From Marinimicrobium hydrolyticum (GTDB lineage: Bacteria; Pseudomonadota; Gammaproteobacteria; Pseudomonadales; Cellvibrionaceae): a stretch of DNA of 64,000 bases. The stretch lies in the NCBI RefSeq assembly GCF_030848505.1, contig NZ_JAVDDU010000002.1, positions 434,001-498,000 of the forward strand. The letters run 5' to 3'. The notes under the pieces are model-generated. The model did no database searches. It was not told the DNA's origin and saw only the letters and a list, made by a program, of their open reading frames with translations. Of this stretch, positions 1 to 8,972 are shown one piece after another; the stretch's first letter is position 1; each line of letters opens with the position of its first letter. Position numbers and translations under genes: made by a program.

Positions 1-294
1 GGGCCAGTGCCGGTTAGACCGCTGGCCCGGGAAAACATGGAGAGCTCTGAACACAACAAGCTTCACTCGTTACAATCCCTATAAGTCAGTATCCCCACTC
101 AGCAGCCTCCCAATAGACCCCTGAATGGACCGGCCAAAGGTAGGAAATTTGGCCAACCGACTTATAGTAAAAGTGATCATAAGGCAATCGGCGCCATATT
201 GTCAATATGACTACAAAGTTTTTTATGCCGCTCCTACCCCAGGCTAAATCGCCACCCAGGACTGTACGTCTTCATTTGAACAATGAATATTCGA
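1..294. other. Intergenic region at the left edge
   Basis: No gene is supported here. Bases 1-28 can fold as two nested stems (GGGCCAG/CTGGCCC enclosing CGGT/ACCG) but no U-run follows, so it is only a possible terminator or processed hairpin of a gene outside the window. The rest is AT-richer and holds no clear ribosome binding site leading into a plausible frame. An open frame starting at 207 runs antisense into the hslO 3' end and looks like a shadow. Confidence 0.4.
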
Positions 295-1173
295 CTAATG
301 GAGGGTATCGCCACCCACTAAAGCCCGCACGTCTGCAGCGTCAAAATGGTAGTGGCGATTACAGAACTGACAGTCAATATCGATACTGCCCCGCTCCACC
401 AGGAGCTCTTCCACGTCCTCCCGCCCTAAGGATAAAAGCGCCTGGGCACTGCGTTCACGAGAGCAGTTGCAGGAAAAACGCAAATTGGCGGGATCAAACA
501 GACGCAAGGGCTGCTCGTGGAACAGTCGGTACAGCAGTGTTTTTTGGTCCAGCCCCAACATTTCCTCTCGGCTCAATGTATCGCTGAGTGCGCACAGGGT
601 TTCCCAATGATCTTGGTTCTCTTCCTCGTCGCCGTGCAGTTGGCGAGGCAGGGCTTGCAACAGGAAGCCGGATGCCACTTGGTCATCCGCCGCAAACCAA
701 AGGCGCGTTTTGAGTTGTTCCGACTGGTAGAAGTAGTGTTCCAGGCAACCGGCCAGAGTGTCACTCTCCATGGGCACCAGCCCCTGATACCGCTGCCCCT
801 TATCGGGCTCTATGGTGATGGCGATAACGCCTTGCCCCAGCAGCGCACGCAAGCTGTGTTCCTCGTTGGCAACTTGGGGCGCATCCGGGTTGAGACGAGC
901 GATGCCGCGCAAGTCCCGGTGCTTGTTGCACTCGGCCATGATCATCGCCACCGGCCCGTCGCCCTTGGCTTGAATGCTGATCATACCATCGAACTTCAGC
1001 GTACTGGACAGCAGGCTGGCGGCCGCAAGAAACTCACCCAGCAAGCGCTGAATTGGGGCCGGGTAATGATTATTACTGAGCACTTCTTGATAGCTGTCGA
1101 CCAGAGTTACGATCTCGCCGCGCACATCGCAGTCATCGAATAAAAATCTGTGTAGTACATCTTTGTCAGTCAT
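295..1173 (-). CDS. hslO: Redox-regulated chaperone Hsp33
   Basis: Cytoplasmic holdase chaperone activated by oxidation. The 292-aa product has the usual family length and N-terminal fold (starts MTDKDVLHRF), and its C-terminal zinc switch is complete: Cys235-x-Cys237 and Cys268-x-x-Cys271, the CxC...CxxC quartet that releases zinc and forms disulfides under oxidative stress. It follows hslR (98-bp gap) and yrfG on the same strand, the order known from E. coli and pseudomonads, so a heat-shock operon yrfG-hslR-hslO is likely. I see no clear sigma-32 promoter. Identification is by motif and synteny. Confidence 0.96.
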   Translation of the reverse strand: MTDKDVLHRFLFDDCDVRGEIVTLVDSYQEVLSNNHYPAPIQRLLGEFLAAASLLSSTLKFDGMISIQAKGDGPVAMIMAECNKHRDLRGIARLNPDAPQVANEEHSLRALLGQGVIAITIEPDKGQRYQGLVPMESDTLAGCLEHYFYQSEQLKTRLWFAADDQVASGFLLQALPRQLHGDEEENQDHWETLCALSDTLSREEMLGLDQKTLLYRLFHEQPLRLFDPANLRFSCNCSRERSAQALLSLGREDVEELLVERGSIDIDCQFCNRHYHFDAADVRALVGGDTLH

Positions 1174-1271
1174 GGGTTACTTCACTATGTAAGCTTTGGA
1201 GGTGAGCGCGAGCCTTATAATCAAACTGTCGCGAACAGGCCAATGAAAATATTAGGCGAGCAAACAGCGGC

Positions 1272-1661
1272 TTACTCCTCTCCCTGCTGGCGCTGAAACT
1301 TGTGTATCTGCCGTCGCTCTTTTTTGTTGGGCCGGTGATCACTCACCAGATGCGCGCTCATACCCGCTTTGCGGCGAGCTGCCTGCTCCGCACGCTCGGC
1401 AATGCTTTCAGGAGTTTCTTCATACAAAAGCGCCGCTTCGGGGGCGCCCCGGCGTTGATCAGAGAGCGCAGCCACACGCACAGTTTTCTCATCAAAGCCC
1501 TGACGAATGCGCAGCGTTAAGCCCACAGTAATGTCCTTGCTGGGTTTCACTCGATGACCATCACAGTGGACCTTGCCCCCGTCAACCGCTTGCTTGGCCA
1601 GGCTGCGAGTTTTAAAAAAGCGCGCCGCCCACAGCCACTTATCGATTCGAACCTTGTCCAT
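1272..1661 (-). CDS. hslR: Heat-shock protein 15, ribosome-associated S4-domain protein
   Basis: 129-aa S4-type RNA-binding protein. In the known family it binds free 50S subunits carrying a nascent chain and helps recycle stalled subunits. The S4 domain covers about residues 3-60 (VRIDKWLWAARFFKTRSLA, then the G-KV---G-RVKPS strand region), followed by a basic tail ending KKERRQIHKFQRQQGEE, typical of Hsp15. It lies 8 bp downstream of yrfG and upstream of hslO, which suggests co-transcription. The length matches the E. coli protein closely. Confidence 0.94.
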   Translation of the reverse strand: MDKVRIDKWLWAARFFKTRSLAKQAVDGGKVHCDGHRVKPSKDITVGLTLRIRQGFDEKTVRVAALSDQRRGAPEAALLYEETPESIAERAEQAARRKAGMSAHLVSDHRPNKKERRQIHKFQRQQGEE

Positions 1662-1669
1662 CGGTAACC

Positions 1670-2335
1670 CTAGCGCCCCAGTAGCCCGGGAGGCATGATT
1701 TCGTCAAAATGGTGGATGGCAGGATAACCCTCCACCGTGCGGCTGGTTTTACTGTCCGGCTGATGAATGCACAGTAAGTGGCCGATACCGTAAGTTTTGG
1801 CCGACTCCAGCACACTCGTGGTGTCATCAATAAATAGAGTGCGCGCGGGGTCAAAATGTTCACGCTCACGCAGCGCATGCCAGAAGGCTTGCACCTCCTT
1901 CGGCTCTTTGAACTCGTGAGAGGAAATGACAATGTCCAACCAACGATCAATGGCCGTGACATCCAACTTCAGGGACAAACTCTGCGGGTGGGCATTGGTA
2001 ATCAGCACCAATTTCTTATCCAGCTGACGCAGGCGGGTGAGGAAGTCTTCCACGTGGGGGCGGATCTGGATCTTGTCCTTGATTTCTTCTTTCAGCTTGC
2101 GAACATCCACCGACAACGCCTCGGACCAATGCTCAAGGCAGTACCATTCAAGTGTGCCGCGGCGGCGCCGAATCAGCTCGTGCAGGTGCGCGGCGGCGGT
2201 GGATTCATCCAGCTCGTGAATCTCCGCGTATCGCCTGGGCAAATGCTCGAGCCAAAAAAAATTGTCGAAATGGAGGTCCAACAAGGTACCATCCATATCC
2301 AGTAGTACTGTGTCGATTTGTTGCCAATTGATCAT
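1670..2335 (-). CDS. yrfG: GMP/IMP nucleotidase, HAD superfamily
   Basis: HAD-type phosphatase similar to E. coli YrfG, which dephosphorylates GMP and IMP. HAD motif I is DMDGTLLD near the N-terminus (nucleophile and acid-base Asp), motif II is in LVLITNAHP, and motif IV is FIDDT near residue 165. The family-specific WYCLEHWSE segment is present. I chose the ATG at 2335 (MINWQQIDTVLL), which fits the length of the E. coli N-terminus; a GTG six bases upstream is also in frame. It is divergent from nudE, with only about 20 bp between the preferred starts, so the two promoters must overlap the coding regions or lie within them. Confidence 0.88.
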   Translation of the reverse strand: MINWQQIDTVLLDMDGTLLDLHFDNFFWLEHLPRRYAEIHELDESTAAAHLHELIRRRRGTLEWYCLEHWSEALSVDVRKLKEEIKDKIQIRPHVEDFLTRLRQLDKKLVLITNAHPQSLSLKLDVTAIDRWLDIVISSHEFKEPKEVQAFWHALREREHFDPARTLFIDDTTSVLESAKTYGIGHLLCIHQPDSKTSRTVEGYPAIHHFDEIMPPGLLGR

Positions 2336-2353
2336 GGGCACAGTGAGTCGCTA

Positions 2354-2920
2354 ATGAAGAAGAAGCCCAGTATGCCCACAAAACCCGAGATATTAAAGCG
2401 TCATACCGTAGCGCGCAGCCGCCTGTTTCGCGCCGATGAACTGCATTTGCGCTTCAGTAATGGCGAAGAGCGAATTTACGAGAAGCTGTGCAAGGGTGGC
2501 CCCGGCGCGGTATTGATCATTCCCGTTCTGGACGACAATCGCGTGGTAATGATTCGCGAGTACGCCGCGGGCATTCACGACTATCACCTAGCCCTCCCCA
2601 AGGGCGCCATTGACCAGGGAGAGTCGCTGCTGGACGCCGCCAACCGCGAACTCAAGGAAGAAGCCGGCTATGGCGCAGGTCGCCTTGAATTTTTAAAGCG
2701 CTTCGACCTCTCGCCCGCCTACATGGAGCACGGTATCAATGTGGTGCTGGCAAGGGATCTGTACCCCGAGCGGCTGCCGGGAGATGAACCCGAGCCTATC
2801 GAAGTGGAGGTTTGGGATTTTGACGATTTGTTAACGCTGGTTATGCAAGAGGACGTCTCTGAAGGCCGCACCATCGCGGCGTTGTTTCTCGCCCGGGAGT
2901 GGATGCAAAAACATGGTTAA
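2354..2920 (+). CDS. nudE: ADP compounds hydrolase NudE (Nudix)
   Basis: Nudix hydrolase acting on ADP-ribose, NADH and Ap-n-A in the E. coli family member. The Nudix box is intact: GAIDQGESLLDAANRELKEE followed by AGYGA fits G-x5-E-x7-REUxEExGU. Flanking segments VARSRLF, IREYAAGIHDYHLALPKG and DLYPERLPGDEPEP match NudE specifically. In-frame starts exist at 2318, 2354 and 2372; 2354 or 2372 avoids overlapping the divergent yrfG start, and I used 2354. The stop overlaps the cysQ start by 8 bp, which points to translational coupling. Confidence 0.92.
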   Translation: MKKKPSMPTKPEILKRHTVARSRLFRADELHLRFSNGEERIYEKLCKGGPGAVLIIPVLDDNRVVMIREYAAGIHDYHLALPKGAIDQGESLLDAANRELKEEAGYGAGRLEFLKRFDLSPAYMEHGINVVLARDLYPERLPGDEPEPIEVEVWDFDDLLTLVMQEDVSEGRTIAALFLAREWMQKHG

Positions 2921-3740
2921 CCAGTTTGACGATGCCCAATTGGGTGAAGCCTTGCTGTCTCTGGCACGGGAAGCGGGCGCCGCTATTATGGAGGTCCGCC
3001 AGGGGCTGGACTTATCAGTGGAACACAAGGCCGACGACTCCCCGGTTACCGCCGCCGATATGGCCGCTCACCGGGTATTGGCGCAGGGCTTGCCGAAGTT
3101 GCTTTCTATACCCGTCGTTTCCGAAGAAGACTGCGACATCCCCTTCTCCGAACGCCGGCAATGGTCGCACTACTGGCTGATCGATCCACTGGACGGCACC
3201 AAGGAATTCATCGCCGGCAATGATCAATTTTGCATCAATATTGCCTTAATGGAGAGGAATGCGCCCTATCTCGGCGTGGTGCATGCGCCGGTCAGCGGCG
3301 ACAGTTACCTGGGCAGTTCTCAGCTGGGCGCCTGGAAGTACCCAGCACGAGGCAAGCCAGTGCCCGTTCGCGCCCGATCGCTGCAACTGAACCGGCCATT
3401 GGTGGCCCTGACCAGTCACCGCCACGGGCAAGCGGCCGTGGCCCCCTTGCTGCAGCGAATGGCTGAACGCTGGAGCGCGCCGGTGGAAACCCAACCCATG
3501 GGCAGCGCTCTGAAGATTTGCCACTTGGCAGAAGGTTTGGGCGATATTTATCCCCGTTTGGGGCCAACCAGCGAGTGGGATACAGGAGCGCCCCACGCCA
3601 TATTAAACGCGGCTGGCGGGGCTATCGTGGGGACGGATTTTCAGCCGCTTGAGTACAACACCAAAGAATCCCTACTCAACCCGGATTTTTATGCCCTTGG
3701 AGACCCGAAATTCCAGTGGACCCAGTTACTTGATGCATAA
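2913..3740 (+). CDS. cysQ: 3'(2'),5'-bisphosphate nucleotidase CysQ
   Basis: Inositol-monophosphatase-superfamily enzyme that hydrolyses PAP (and PAPS) formed in sulfate assimilation, using two or three Mg2+ ions. The metal motifs are visible: SEED-type VVSEED near residue 69, DPLDGTKEFI near residue 93, and the C-terminal WDTGAPHAIL near residue 223. At 275 aa it is slightly longer than E. coli CysQ (246 aa). The start ATG overlaps the nudE end by 8 bp. The nudE-cysQ pairing is widespread in gammaproteobacteria. Confidence 0.94.
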   Translation: MVNQFDDAQLGEALLSLAREAGAAIMEVRQGLDLSVEHKADDSPVTAADMAAHRVLAQGLPKLLSIPVVSEEDCDIPFSERRQWSHYWLIDPLDGTKEFIAGNDQFCINIALMERNAPYLGVVHAPVSGDSYLGSSQLGAWKYPARGKPVPVRARSLQLNRPLVALTSHRHGQAAVAPLLQRMAERWSAPVETQPMGSALKICHLAEGLGDIYPRLGPTSEWDTGAPHAILNAAGGAIVGTDFQPLEYNTKESLLNPDFYALGDPKFQWTQLLDA

Positions 3741-3894
3741 GGGGCGCACGTTTCACTGTTATATAACCGGAACACGGCGAAATCCGCATTCAGAGCGCCT
3801 TAACAAACAAAATTGTCTAGCGGGGCACATATTTAGGGCTTGGCAGTGAGCTATGCTAAAGGAACAATAAGGGCATAGTCAGAAGGAGAACAGC

Positions 3895-4104
3895 ATGATC
3901 CGGCCCCAGAACGCCCTCGGCGTCAACTTCAACCCCACAGAACAGCTGCAGGAAAAGCTGATCGCGGAAATCACCGGCTTTGAGCGTCAGCTGGACTCTA
4001 CCGACCTGCACGAGCAGAGCGTAGACTTCAGCATGATTCAGACCTACAAAGAGCTGATTCAATCGCGCCGCAGTATGCTTGAGAAGTTACCGCGCGCCTT
4101 TTAG
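3895..4104 (+). CDS. Small conserved-looking protein of unknown function
   Basis: 69-aa protein beginning MIRPQNALGV, mostly helical in appearance, rich in Gln, Glu and Leu, without membrane segments or a signal peptide. It is preceded by a strong ribosome binding site (AAGGAG about 10 bases upstream of the ATG), and the composition looks like real coding sequence. It is a single gene between cysQ (154-bp gap) and the convergent moaB. I do not recognise a family; cytoplasmic small protein is all that can be said. Confidence 0.6.
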   Translation: MIRPQNALGVNFNPTEQLQEKLIAEITGFERQLDSTDLHEQSVDFSMIQTYKELIQSRRSMLEKLPRAF

Positions 4105-4112
4105 CCGAAGAC

Positions 4113-4619
4113 TTAAAGCAGTTGCCCCACAAAGTTACAGGGGCCTTGTCGACTATCGAGCTGATGGCTAATGATTTTCTCCCACGCTGTGGTGCACGCG
4201 CCCGTTGAGCCCGGCAGGCAGAAAACAAGCGTGCGGTTTGCCAACCCGGCCAGCGCCCGGGACTGGATCGTAGACGTGCCGATTTCTTCATAGGAAATCT
4301 GCCGGAACAGCTCGCCAAATCCCACGATGGTCTTATCAAACAGCGGCGCCATGGCTTCGGGTGTGCTGTCGCGTCCGGAAAACCCGGTCCCGCCGGTAAT
4401 CAGCACCACCTGTGCCTTAGGGTCCGCTATCCAGGCCGACACCACGGCGCGCATCTGATACACCTCATCGCGAATCAATTCCCGCTGGTACAGAGTGTGT
4501 CCGGCCGTTTCCAGCATATCTTGCAGTTTTTGTCCCGAGGTGTCCTGCTCCCGAGTGCGGGTATCCGACACGGTGAGGACACAGATATTCAAGGCGGTAA
4601 ACTGTTTGCTACTGCTCAT
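4113..4619 (-). CDS. moaB: Molybdenum cofactor biosynthesis protein MoaB
   Basis: MogA/MoaB-family protein that adenylylates molybdopterin or supports molybdate insertion. Typical segments are [20 protein letters not shown] at the N-terminus, [12 protein letters not shown] in the middle and [18 protein letters not shown] near the end. The first ATG (4619, MSSSKQF) is preferred to a TTG 18 bases upstream. It ends 8 bp from the convergent small gene. moaA lies 29 bp upstream on the same strand, so the two are probably one transcript, and nasA further upstream needs the cofactor they make. Confidence 0.92.
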   Translation of the reverse strand: MSSSKQFTALNICVLTVSDTRTREQDTSGQKLQDMLETAGHTLYQRELIRDEVYQMRAVVSAWIADPKAQVVLITGGTGFSGRDSTPEAMAPLFDKTIVGFGELFRQISYEEIGTSTIQSRALAGLANRTLVFCLPGSTGACTTAWEKIISHQLDSRQGPCNFVGQLL

Positions 4620-4648
4620 AAAAACGCTTCTATTCAATGGCTTCGCGG

Positions 4649-5674
4649 TCAGCCCCCAGAGACGTTCATAAAACGCAAAATCTGGGGTTCATCCTGCTGG
4701 TGAGTAAAATCGTGCTCTTTGGGTTTTTGCGCCATGGCGTTTACGATAACTTGGCGCACCTGCTCGGTGCCCGAACTTTCCCGTAGAGGTGCGCGCAAGT
4801 CGACGCTGTTTTCCTGCCCCAGGCACAACAATAACCGGCCCGTGGCGGTTACCCGCACCCGGTTGCAGCTGGCACAAAAGTTTTGGCTGTGGGGGGATAT
4901 AAAACCGATGCGGGAATCGTAGCCAGGCACTTGCCAATAGCGAGCTGGACCGCCGCTGTCATGAGTCGTAGCGCGCAAAGTCACCTTTTGCTCGATGGAC
5001 TCACGCAACTCGGCGCTGCTGACAAATTCTGCCGCCCGGCCGTGGTCGGTAATTTGGCCCAAAGGCATCTCTTCAATAAAACTGATATCCAAGCCTTCGT
5101 TGAGCGCAAACCTGACCAACTCGGGCGCTTCATCAGCGTTGTAATTTTTCAAGGCTACGCAATTCAGTTTGATTCGCTCAAATCCCGCCTGCTGAGCAGC
5201 ACGAATACCTTCCAGCACCTGCGCCAAATCGCCGTGTCGGGTCAAGTAGCGAAAGCGCTCCGGATTCAGGCTGTCTAGGCTGATGTTTATGCGTTTTACA
5301 CCCGCGTCTTTTAGCGCTTGAGCGTACTGGGCCATATGGGTGGCGTTGGTGGTCATGCACAAATCGTTCAGGCCTGGCAGCTGACCAAGAGAGTCCATCA
5401 GATCAACGATGCCACGCCGGATCAATGGTTCGCCGCCGGTTACGCGAATCTTACTGACGCCCAATTCAGTGAATACTGTGCCCAGGCGCGCCAGCTCTTC
5501 GATACTGAGTACTTCGTGACGGGGAAGGAAGGTCATGTCTTCCGCCATACAGTAACGACAGCGCAAATCGCACCGGTCAGTTACCGATAGGCGGACGTAG
5601 GTAATACGCCGGCCAAAGCCATCCACGAGTTGAGAACTAGCGGCAGCCGAAGACGGAAGTGTTTCAGACGTCAT
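4649..5674 (-). CDS. moaA: GTP 3',8-cyclase MoaA (radical SAM)
   Basis: First enzyme of molybdenum cofactor synthesis, converting GTP to 3',8-cyclo-dihydro-GTP. The radical-SAM cluster motif is CDLRCRYCM (Cys-x3-Cys-x2-Cys, about residues 35-42). The second, substrate-binding cluster is the C-terminal FCASCNRVRVTATGRLLLCLG. The protein ends in Gly-Gly, needed in the family for activity with MoaC. At 341 aa the length is normal. moaC, moaD and moaE are not nearby. Its position beside nasA suggests a nitrate-assimilation supply set. Confidence 0.96.
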   Translation of the reverse strand: MTSETLPSSAAASSQLVDGFGRRITYVRLSVTDRCDLRCRYCMAEDMTFLPRHEVLSIEELARLGTVFTELGVSKIRVTGGEPLIRRGIVDLMDSLGQLPGLNDLCMTTNATHMAQYAQALKDAGVKRINISLDSLNPERFRYLTRHGDLAQVLEGIRAAQQAGFERIKLNCVALKNYNADEAPELVRFALNEGLDISFIEEMPLGQITDHGRAAEFVSSAELRESIEQKVTLRATTHDSGGPARYWQVPGYDSRIGFISPHSQNFCASCNRVRVTATGRLLLCLGQENSVDLRAPLRESSGTEQVRQVIVNAMAQKPKEHDFTHQQDEPQILRFMNVSGG

Positions 5675-5803
5675 GCTTTAACCTTGCAGGCGACACCAAG
5701 CGGAGTCGCAACGGGATAATTCGCTAACCAACAAAGAATGACATCCCTGGCGTGGCAATGCAACGCACACACAAAGCGCATTAGCTGACCACTTTAGCGT
5801 CGG

Positions 5804-8527
5804 CTAAGCCGCTGTGGCATCGGCCTTTTCCTCGGCAACAATCTGCTCAAGCTCAGGCAGGCAAGAGCCGCAGCCTGTGCCCGCTTGGGTCACGGCGCAC
5901 AGCTCCGACACCGATCCCAGGTTCTGAGTTCGGATCGCGTCACAGAGGGTTTTGTAACCCACCTGCTTGCAGGCGCAAACCAGGCGACCACCAGCCAAAC
6001 TCGCGCTTGGTTCGCCTTTAAACAGGGCGCCCAAAGCGCCTCCATCCAACGCGGGGGTCAGTAATTGCCCCAACCAGCTGAACTCTTTATCGCCAAAACT
6101 TTTTGCCAGGGCATAAGCCGCCAGCAGCTGTTGCTGGCGAAGCACCGCATGGCGAAACTCACCCTGCTCTGGATGCCCAAAAGTCAGGTGCTGTGCCGAT
6201 TCCGCCGAGCCAGGACAGAGGCTTTGTAGATAGGCGTCCAACTCGGCCGGAGAGCGGCGGCTGGCAATGTGGTACAAGGTACCGCCCTCAATGGGTTGTG
6301 CCGCCCAGTAATCGCAATCCAGATCCGGTCGCCTATCGCGCATAACCAGAATCGCTTCCGACTTACCTTGCCAAGGCGACACCTTAACCGGCGTAAACTT
6401 ATTTTCCGGCTGCCCGGATATCGGGTCTAAATTTTCACCGATCAACGCGCAGACCCGGGCCTTACTGGCGAACACATCGTTCCAATGCATGGGCATGAAG
6501 ATCTGCCCCTTCTGGCACTGGTCGCTGACCTGTACGCGCACCCTTACGCTGCCCCAGTGGCTGGTCACATCGGCCAAAGCGCCGTCTTGCAACTGGTAGC
6601 GCGCCGCATCCTGCGCGCCAATATTTACAAAAGGTTCTGGGCTATGGCCAGAAAGGCGCGCCGATAGACCGGTACGGGTCATGCTGTGCCACTGATCCCG
6701 TATACGCCCGGTGTTAAGCACTAGCGGGTATTCTGAGTCTACCTGCGTTTTCGGCGGGCGATGGCTCACCGTTACAAAATTCGCTCGGCCGGAGGGCGTA
6801 GAGAAGACCCCATCACCGAACAGGCGCTTGGCGTTACGCCCAATATCCGCCCCCTTCCGCACGGGCCATTGCCGAGGCAGCATCTGTTGATACTCGGCGT
6901 CTGTCAGCCCTTGGTAAAAACTTAAATCCAAATTCCGGGTGCCGTCATTGCGATACGCGGTCAGCGCCACATACTCGCGAAAAATATCGGCTTCGCTTTG
7001 ATAGCCAAACGCCTCGGAAAACCCCATGCGCTGCGCAACCTGGGTAATAATCCACCAATCCGGGCGGGCTTCCCCCAAGGCTGGCAGCGCCGCGCGTTGG
7101 CGAGAAATCCTGCGTTCGGAGTTAGTCACGGTGCCGGACTTTTCTGCCCAACCGGTTGCCGGCAAAAGCACATTCGCCAGACGCGCCGTATCCGTATCCG
7201 CCATGCAATCGGATACGACCACCAGAGGGCACTTCTCCAAGGCGCGCCGGACTTTATCCGCGTTGGGTAAGCTCATGGCTGGGTTCGTGGCCATGATCCA
7301 CACGGCCTTGATCTTCCCGCTTTCGATGGCATCGAACATATCCACCGCTTTCAAGCCCGGCCCGCGAGCCAGCCGTTCACTGCCCCAAAAATCCTGCACC
7401 AGCTGCACGTGCTCGCGGTTATCAAATTCCATGTGTGCGGCCAACGTCGTGGCCAAGCCGCCCACTTCCCGCCCACCCATGGCGTTGGGCTGGCCAGTGA
7501 CTGAAAAGGGCCCGCTGCCCGGTTGCCCGATGCGACCCGTCGCCAGATGGCAGTTAATAATGCTGTTTACCTTATCAGTTCCAGCACTGGATTGGTTGAC
7601 TCCTTGGGAGTACACGGTTACCACTTTTGGAGTATCGGCGAACCATTGGAAAAACGTTTCCAACTGATGGTCATCCACACCCAGACGAGTGGCCAGAGTG
7701 CGTCGGTTGCTCGCATGTCCCATGGCGGTTACCAGAGCTTCAGTGAAACCTTCCGTGTGGCTCTGAATGTAATCCTCATCCACGATTCCGTGCTGCGCCA
7801 GATGCGCCAACAAGCCATTGAACAGTGCCACGTCGGTACCCGGCGCTATGGCCAGATGCAAATCCGCTAGGTCACAGGTGTCGGTGCGTCGGGGGTCGAT
7901 CACCACAATTTTAAAATCGGGCCGCTGCTGTTTAACCGCTTTGATACGTTGGTACAGCACGGGATGACACCAAGCCAAGTTGGATCCGGTCAGCACAAGC
8001 ATATCCGCTTGCTCAAGGTCCTCATAACAACCTGGCACCGTGTCACTTCCGAATGCCCGCTTGTGGCCGGCCACACTGGAAGACATACACAAGCGGGAAT
8101 TGGTGTCGATGTTTCCACTGCCGATAAATCCCTTCATCAGTTTGTTGGCCACATAATAGTCTTCCGTCAATAGCTGACCAGACACGTAAAATGCCACCGA
8201 CTCCGCTCCGTGTTGGCGGATGACTTCGTTAAACTGATCGGCAACGTGACTCAAGGCTTCCGGCCACGACGTTCTTACACCCTCAATGCTCGGATGCAGC
8301 AATCGCCCCTCTTCACCCACCGTTTCCCCAAGCGCTAACCCCTTCGAGCACAGGCGCCCATAGTTGGCAGGGTGGCTTTGGTCCCCGCGCACATCCAGCA
8401 CGCGACTGTTCGCTCTCGCCTTTACCTCAACCCCACAACCGACGCCGCAATAAGCACAGGTAGTTTTCGTCCATCCGTCTTCCGGGTCATAGTGGTTCAC
8501 AGTAGGCACTAATGTTTGATGTGTCAT
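5804..8527 (-). CDS. nasA: Assimilatory nitrate reductase catalytic subunit NasA
   Basis: Cytoplasmic molybdopterin enzyme reducing nitrate to nitrite. The N-terminus holds a [4Fe-4S] motif (CAYCGVGCGV, then LCSKG), followed by the bis-MGD oxidoreductase domains; NSRLCMSSSVAGH contains the likely Mo-ligating Cys. The C-terminal 60 residues form a BFD-like [2Fe-2S] domain (LVCACKQVGY...GTGCGSCLPEL), as in Klebsiella-type NasA. No twin-arginine signal is visible, which agrees with assimilatory use. It is divergent from cobA-nirB-nirD across a 445-bp regulatory spacer. No nitrate transporter or separate NasC-type reductase lies in the window. Confidence 0.95.
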   Translation of the reverse strand: MTHQTLVPTVNHYDPEDGWTKTTCAYCGVGCGVEVKARANSRVLDVRGDQSHPANYGRLCSKGLALGETVGEEGRLLHPSIEGVRTSWPEALSHVADQFNEVIRQHGAESVAFYVSGQLLTEDYYVANKLMKGFIGSGNIDTNSRLCMSSSVAGHKRAFGSDTVPGCYEDLEQADMLVLTGSNLAWCHPVLYQRIKAVKQQRPDFKIVVIDPRRTDTCDLADLHLAIAPGTDVALFNGLLAHLAQHGIVDEDYIQSHTEGFTEALVTAMGHASNRRTLATRLGVDDHQLETFFQWFADTPKVVTVYSQGVNQSSAGTDKVNSIINCHLATGRIGQPGSGPFSVTGQPNAMGGREVGGLATTLAAHMEFDNREHVQLVQDFWGSERLARGPGLKAVDMFDAIESGKIKAVWIMATNPAMSLPNADKVRRALEKCPLVVVSDCMADTDTARLANVLLPATGWAEKSGTVTNSERRISRQRAALPALGEARPDWWIITQVAQRMGFSEAFGYQSEADIFREYVALTAYRNDGTRNLDLSFYQGLTDAEYQQMLPRQWPVRKGADIGRNAKRLFGDGVFSTPSGRANFVTVSHRPPKTQVDSEYPLVLNTGRIRDQWHSMTRTGLSARLSGHSPEPFVNIGAQDAARYQLQDGALADVTSHWGSVRVRVQVSDQCQKGQIFMPMHWNDVFASKARVCALIGENLDPISGQPENKFTPVKVSPWQGKSEAILVMRDRRPDLDCDYWAAQPIEGGTLYHIASRRSPAELDAYLQSLCPGSAESAQHLTFGHPEQGEFRHAVLRQQQLLAAYALAKSFGDKEFSWLGQLLTPALDGGALGALFKGEPSASLAGGRLVCACKQVGYKTLCDAIRTQNLGSVSELCAVTQAGTGCGSCLPELEQIVAEEKADATAA

Positions 8528-8590
8528 GACTCAACCTTTCGGATCAATGGTCCCGCGCTGAAAGCGCACCGCCTTTGTATTACCGGTAAT

Positions 8591-8607
8591 TGCAATAACC
8601 AAACCAA
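8591..8607 (-). promoter_or_regulatory. Candidate sigma-54 promoter facing nasA
   Basis: On the minus strand TTGGTTTGGTTATTGCA has GG and GC with exactly ten bases between them and an intact TTGCA -12 part, but the -24 part lacks the CAC of the consensus. Transcription would start near 8580 and give a leader of about 50 nt for nasA. This is weaker than the cobA promoter and is judged mainly on context. Confidence 0.4.
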
Positions 8608-8689
8608 CTCCCTCCAACAGGCAAAACTTTGGGACCTAAAGCTTGGAATTCAAAGATTTCGGCCTGAGCAGCCCCAAAAAGGCGACGCC

Positions 8690-8706
8690 TGCACACTTGC
8701 GGTGCT
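8690..8706. promoter_or_regulatory. NtrC-type enhancer site 1
   Basis: TGCACACTTGCGGTGCT fits the NtrC dyad TGCAC-N7-GTGCN exactly in both half-sites. It lies about 240 bp upstream of the predicted cobA start point and about 115 bp upstream of the candidate nasA start point, within normal enhancer range for both. Confidence 0.55.
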
Positions 8707-8786
8707 CGTGCACCACCACTTGAACCAGGATGATGCATACCAAACGGGTGCCGCCAACACTCGTTTGCTTTAAAAAAGTGCGCACG

Positions 8787-8803
8787 TGCACTTCATTAGT
8801 GCC
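8787..8803. promoter_or_regulatory. NtrC-type enhancer site 2
   Basis: TGCACTTCATTAGTGCC again matches TGCAC-N7-GTGCN. Its centre is 97 bp from site 1, and it lies about 140 bp upstream of the predicted cobA-nirBD transcription start, the classic distance for NtrC enhancers. Confidence 0.6.
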
Positions 8804-8911
8804 CAGCCAGCAATGCAGCCCCCCCTTTAAAAGTGGGCTTTACAGACGGGTACGCAAGTTAAGTTATTGAAACTTATAAATTTAAATTTTTTTAAAAATG
8901 TTTTTCCGCTT

Positions 8912-8928
8912 CTGGCATTGTCCTTGCT
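8912..8928 (+). promoter_or_regulatory. Sigma-54 promoter of cobA-nirBD
   Basis: CTGGCATTGTCCTTGCT matches the -24/-12 consensus (TGGCA and TTGCT, GG-N10-GC spacing). Transcription is expected near 8939, leaving a leader of roughly 34 nt before the cobA ATG at 8973, too short for a NasR-type attenuator. This also argues against the in-frame upstream start at 8898, which lies before the promoter. Confidence 0.72.
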
Positions 8929-8972
8929 CCCTACCAATCATATCCAGCAAAACCACTACGAGAGTTTTAGCC

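Noticed and set aside
207-587. 126-codon plus-strand frame overlapping the hslO 3' end
   Set aside because: Mostly antisense to a certain gene, odd composition (many Arg, Pro, Ser), no ribosome binding site.
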